DNA from: an uncultured Actinomycetes bacterium
GTDB lineage: Bacteria; Actinomycetota; Acidimicrobiia; Acidimicrobiales; Microtrichaceae
Length of the DNA stretch: 7,640 nt
Assembly (NCBI GenBank): GCA_903953195.1
Contig: CAJBIS010000467.1
Location: forward strand, 1 to 7,640
Direction of reading: 5' to 3'
Shown: piece by piece, positions 5,781 to 7,640 of the stretch
How the letters are laid out: every line of letters begins with the position of its first letter
Position numbering within the stretch: the stretch's first letter is position 1
The notes under the pieces: model-generated
Databases searched by the model: none
The model's input: the letters and a program-made list of their open reading frames with translations, nothing else
Told to the model about the DNA's origin: nothing
Program-made: the position numbers and the translations under genes

Positions 5781-6914
5781 ATGCTGGATCTGGACTTCAC
5801 TGACGAGCAGGAGATGCTGCGCGAGATGGTGCGCGGCGTGTGTGAACAGCACTGCTCCGTCGAGGTCGTGCGCGCCAACGAGGACGACCCGATCGGCGTC
5901 GCGTCGGAGTTGTGGGCACAGCTCGCCGAACTCGGTCTCCTCGGGCTGATGCTGCCGGAGGAACACGGTGGCGCCGGTTCGACACTGCTCGACGGCGTGA
6001 TCCTCTACGAGGAGCTCGGCCGGGCGCTGGCCCCGGTGCCGCACCTCGAGAGCTGCGTGCTCGCCGCCGGCGCGCTCCTGTACGCGGGGTCCGATGAGCA
6101 GATCGCCGCGTGGCTGCCCGGCATCTCCGCCGGGTCGAGCGTCGTGGTGCCGGCGTGGCTCGAGCCGGGCAATGGCTACACGCCGCGTGGCGTGCAGCTG
6201 ACCGCTCGCAGCGCCGGCGACGGGTTCGTCCTCGACGGCGCGAAGGCACACGTCCGGTTCGCCGCCGCGGCCGACCAGTTGGTGGTGCTCGCACGCACCG
6301 GTGAGCTGCCCGGCGACATCGACCTCTTCCTCGTGGACCCGAAGGCGTCGGGCGTGACGATGGAACAGCAGATGACTGTCGGCTCGGACACGCAGTACCG
6401 CGTCGAGTTCAGCGGCGTGCAGGTGGCGGCGTCGGCTCGCATCGGCGACCCCGGTTCGGGATGGGTGACCTGGTCGAAGGCGATGGAGCCGGCGATGGTG
6501 CTGCTCGCGGCGCAGGCCAACGGTGGTGCCGAGCACGCGCTCGAGATCACGAACCAGTACGCGAAGGACCGCGAGCAGTTCGACAAGCCACTCGGTGCCT
6601 TCCAGGCGATCTCGCACTATCTGGCCGACGCCAAGACCAACGTCGACGGCTCCAAGCTGCTGACCTACGAGGCGGCCTGGGCCGAGTCGACCGGTCGTCC
6701 GCTGCGTCGTCTGGCCCCCATGTCGAAGCTGTTCGCGTGCAACACGTTCCGCGACACCACGGCGATGGCCCAGCAGGTGTTCGGCGGCGTCGGGTTCACA
6801 CTCGAGTACGAGATCCAGCTCTACTTCCGTCGGGCGAAGCAGCTGCAGCTGAGCTTCAACGACACCCGCCGCTGCGAGGAACTCGTCGCCGACGCCGTGC
6901 TCGAAACCGCCTGA
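5781..6914 (+). CDS. Acyl-CoA dehydrogenase, beta-type (non-catalytic partner) subunit
   Basis: A 377-residue member of the acyl-CoA dehydrogenase fold starting at ATG 5781, with AAAGGA at 5769-5774. N-terminal helices are recognisable (LDFTDEQEMLREMVRGVCEQ; LGLLGLMLPEEHGGAG; YEELGRALAPVPHLES). The central domain lacks the flavin/substrate motifs: no SEPxxGSD, and the WTTS site is replaced by AKAHVRFAAAAD (154-165). The C-terminal domain keeps DREQFDKPLGAFQAISH (Arg264 to Phe267) and QQVFGGVGFTLEYE (331-344), which in homotetramers bind the FAD of the neighbouring subunit. The catalytic Glu positions hold Phe359 (medium-chain type) and Pro237 (isovaleryl type, with Glu236 next to it). This is the expected profile of the beta subunit of a FadE alpha2beta2 enzyme, completing the FAD site of the protein encoded at 2213-3436. 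It follows the hydratase gene after 53 bases, with its own ribosome site, and ends the cluster. Confidence 0.91.
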   Translation: MLDLDFTDEQEMLREMVRGVCEQHCSVEVVRANEDDPIGVASELWAQLAELGLLGLMLPEEHGGAGSTLLDGVILYEELGRALAPVPHLESCVLAAGALLYAGSDEQIAAWLPGISAGSSVVVPAWLEPGNGYTPRGVQLTARSAGDGFVLDGAKAHVRFAAAADQLVVLARTGELPGDIDLFLVDPKASGVTMEQQMTVGSDTQYRVEFSGVQVAASARIGDPGSGWVTWSKAMEPAMVLLAAQANGGAEHALEITNQYAKDREQFDKPLGAFQAISHYLADAKTNVDGSKLLTYEAAWAESTGRPLRRLAPMSKLFACNTFRDTTAMAQQVFGGVGFTLEYEIQLYFRRAKQLQLSFNDTRRCEELVADAVLETA

Positions 6915-6924
6915 TCGGAGCCGG

Positions 6925-6951
6925 CGACCCTTGACCATGCGTTGAGGGTCG
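6925..6951 (+). terminator. Terminator-like hairpin at the end of the catabolic cluster
   Basis: An 11-bp stem (6925-6935 with 6941-6951; nine Watson-Crick and two G-U pairs, outer part CGACCCT with AGGGTCG) closes a 5-base loop, starting 10 bases after the stop of the last dehydrogenase gene. There is no T-run. Its position supports the end of the transcription unit. Confidence 0.5.
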
Positions 6952-7008
6952 AGGGTTCGCTGGGGGATCTGCTCATCAGAATCGTCGCCGCAGGCTTGAC
7001 CTGACCCG

Positions 7009-7019
7009 GGAGTAACTCC
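7009..7019. promoter_or_regulatory. Short palindrome upstream of the secreted-protein gene
   Basis: GGAGT and ACTCC arms flank a central A, 12 bases before ATG 7032. The GGAGT arm is too far (18 bases) to be a normal ribosome site. It may be a small operator, part of a promoter (TAACTC at 7013-7018 is a weak -10 candidate), or chance. The rest of the 117-base gap between 6914 and 7032 holds the hairpin above and TTGACC at 6996-7001, which has no well-spaced -10. Confidence 0.25.
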
Positions 7020-7031
7020 ACCCTCGGTCCT

Positions 7032-7640
7032 ATGGCATCTGAGCGGGCTTTCCTCCGCGTCCGGGCGAATCGGGTTGTCGCGGCGATCGGCGCTGCGGTC
7101 GTCATTGCAACCGTCCTGCCCTGGAGTGTGGACGCGGCCATGGCTCCGCCTGATCGCACGACGACCACGAACGTGCCGGCTCCGACGACCACGCTGATGG
7201 GGAACGGCAATGGGGCCGACAAGGTCACGCTCTGCCACGCGACGTCGAGCTCGAACAACCCGTACGTCTCGGTGACCATCGCGGCGCAGCAGGTCACGAA
7301 CCGCAACGGGCACGACACGCACGACGACGACATCATCCCGCCATTCGCTGGGTACCCGGGAAAGAACTGGCCGTCCGCGATCTGGGATGCCGGCTGCAAC
7401 GTCCCGGCGACCACGACAACCGTGACCACGACGGCGGTGCCGGCGACATCAACGTCGACAACTCTTCCGGAGCCGGAGAGCGATGACGACCATGGTTGTT
7501 CCGTCGATGGCGACCATGACGACGACGATGGTTCCGGCGACCATGACGACGACGATGGTTCCGGCGACCATGACGACGACGATGGTTCCGGCGACCATGA
7601 CGACGACGATGGTTCCGGCGGCCACGACGACGATGGTTCC
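7032..7640 (+). CDS. Secreted CHAT-motif protein with Thr-rich linkers and Asp/His/Gly repeats, 3'-truncated
   Basis: The frame runs from ATG 7032 through 203 codons to the last base with no stop, so the C-terminus is outside the window. It is the first possible start after an in-frame TGA at 7002. Residues 1-14 are Arg-rich, 15-33 hydrophobic (VVAAIGAAVVIATVLPWSV), and an AMA site at 36-38 suits signal peptidase, so export is likely. Then come a TTTT/Pro linker (43-54), a compact module at about 63-122 containing VTLCHATSSSNNPYVSVTI, GHDTHDDDIIPPF and a second Cys122 that could pair with Cys68, a second Thr-rich linker (126-144), and an acidic repeat from about 151. I recognise the CHAT..NPY..GH..H..DIIPPF pattern from secreted bacterial proteins of unknown function. 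The Asp-x-Asp-x-Asp spacing could bind calcium, which is inference. No ribosome site precedes the ATG, so translation may be leaderless. Confidence 0.8.
   Translation, partial: MASERAFLRVRANRVVAAIGAAVVIATVLPWSVDAAMAPPDRTTTTNVPAPTTTLMGNGNGADKVTLCHATSSSNNPYVSVTIAAQQVTNRNGHDTHDDDIIPPFAGYPGKNWPSAIWDAGCNVPATTTTVTTTAVPATSTSTTLPEPESDDDHGCSVDGDHDDDDGSGDHDDDDGSGDHDDDDGSGDHDDDDGSGGHDDDGS
7509..7640 (+). repeat. 27-bp tandem repeat coding for GDHDDDDGS
   Basis: Four units at 7509-7535, 7536-7562, 7563-7589 and 7590-7616 are identical at every base and each encodes GDHDDDDGS in frame. A fifth, 7617-7640, is 24 bases and variant (GGHDDDGS). A degenerate ancestor-like unit (DDDHGCSVD) lies at 7482-7508. 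The array continues to, and probably past, the window edge. Exact identity, including synonymous positions, indicates recent duplication, and unit number probably varies between strains. Confidence 0.93.

Noticed and set aside
5082..7322. A 746-codon open frame on the - strand across the hydratase, dehydrogenase and secreted-protein genes.
   Set aside because: Its translation is Arg/His/Gly-rich low-complexity sequence with no family resemblance, and it lies opposite well-supported genes. Long antisense frames are common in GC-rich DNA.
7509..7640. CRISPR array suggested by regularly spaced repeats near the window end.
   Set aside because: The units abut directly without unique spacers, keep the reading frame and encode GDHDDDDGS, so this is a coding tandem repeat.
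7509..7640. RTX-type calcium-binding nonapeptide repeats.
   Set aside because: The unit is nine residues long but lacks the GGxGxDxUx pattern; only a looser Asp-rich resemblance remains.

Overview
The window is GC-rich DNA with strong G/C bias at third codon positions, frequent GTG starts and all genes on the + strand. Together with an F420-type luciferase-like oxidoreductase, a TetR regulator, mycobacterial-style split acyl-CoA dehydrogenases and a secreted protein with Thr/Pro linkers, this points to an actinobacterium, possibly Acidimicrobiia (Ilumatobacter-like). The phylum is a fairly safe inference; the class is a guess from gene style.

Layout: (1) bases 1-705 hold the 3' part of a luciferase-like monooxygenase (LLM) oxidoreductase gene, followed by a terminator-like hairpin. 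(2) Bases 768-2104 hold a two-gene unit, a DUF4112 membrane protein overlapping a TetR-family regulator by 4 bases, again closed by a hairpin. (3) Bases 2213-6914 hold a five-gene catabolic cluster: acyl-CoA dehydrogenase alpha-type subunit, CaiB/BaiF-family protein with alpha-methylacyl-CoA racemase-like residues, two separate MaoC/hot-dog subunits, and an acyl-CoA dehydrogenase beta-type subunit. A perfect 21-bp palindrome overlapping a -10-like hexamer lies just upstream. The last gene is followed by a third hairpin. (4) From 7032 to the window edge runs an open reading frame for a secreted protein with Thr-rich linkers and a tandem Asp/His/Gly repeat; it has no stop codon inside the window.

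The cluster reads as a beta-oxidation module for CoA thioesters that are probably bulky or 2-methyl-branched. The racemase-like enzyme would set the configuration at C2, the two dehydrogenase subunits together would introduce the 2,3 double bond, and the two hot-dog subunits together would hydrate it. In both enzymes the key residues are divided between two genes. The alpha dehydrogenase has the flavin/substrate motifs and a candidate catalytic Glu but lacks the RxQF motif; the beta has RxQF and GGxGF but no Glu. The second hot-dog protein has the Asp/His pair, and the first has Asn/Phe in those places. This resembles the heteromeric steroid side-chain enzymes of mycobacteria (FadE pairs and ChsH1-ChsH2), but no thiolase/aldolase, P450 or CoA ligase is visible, so the substrate is unknown. 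The adjacent TetR protein and the palindrome are a plausible repressor/operator pair.

I see no rRNA, tRNA, CRISPR array, insertion sequence or phage gene. No stretch longer than about 120 bases lacks a gene.
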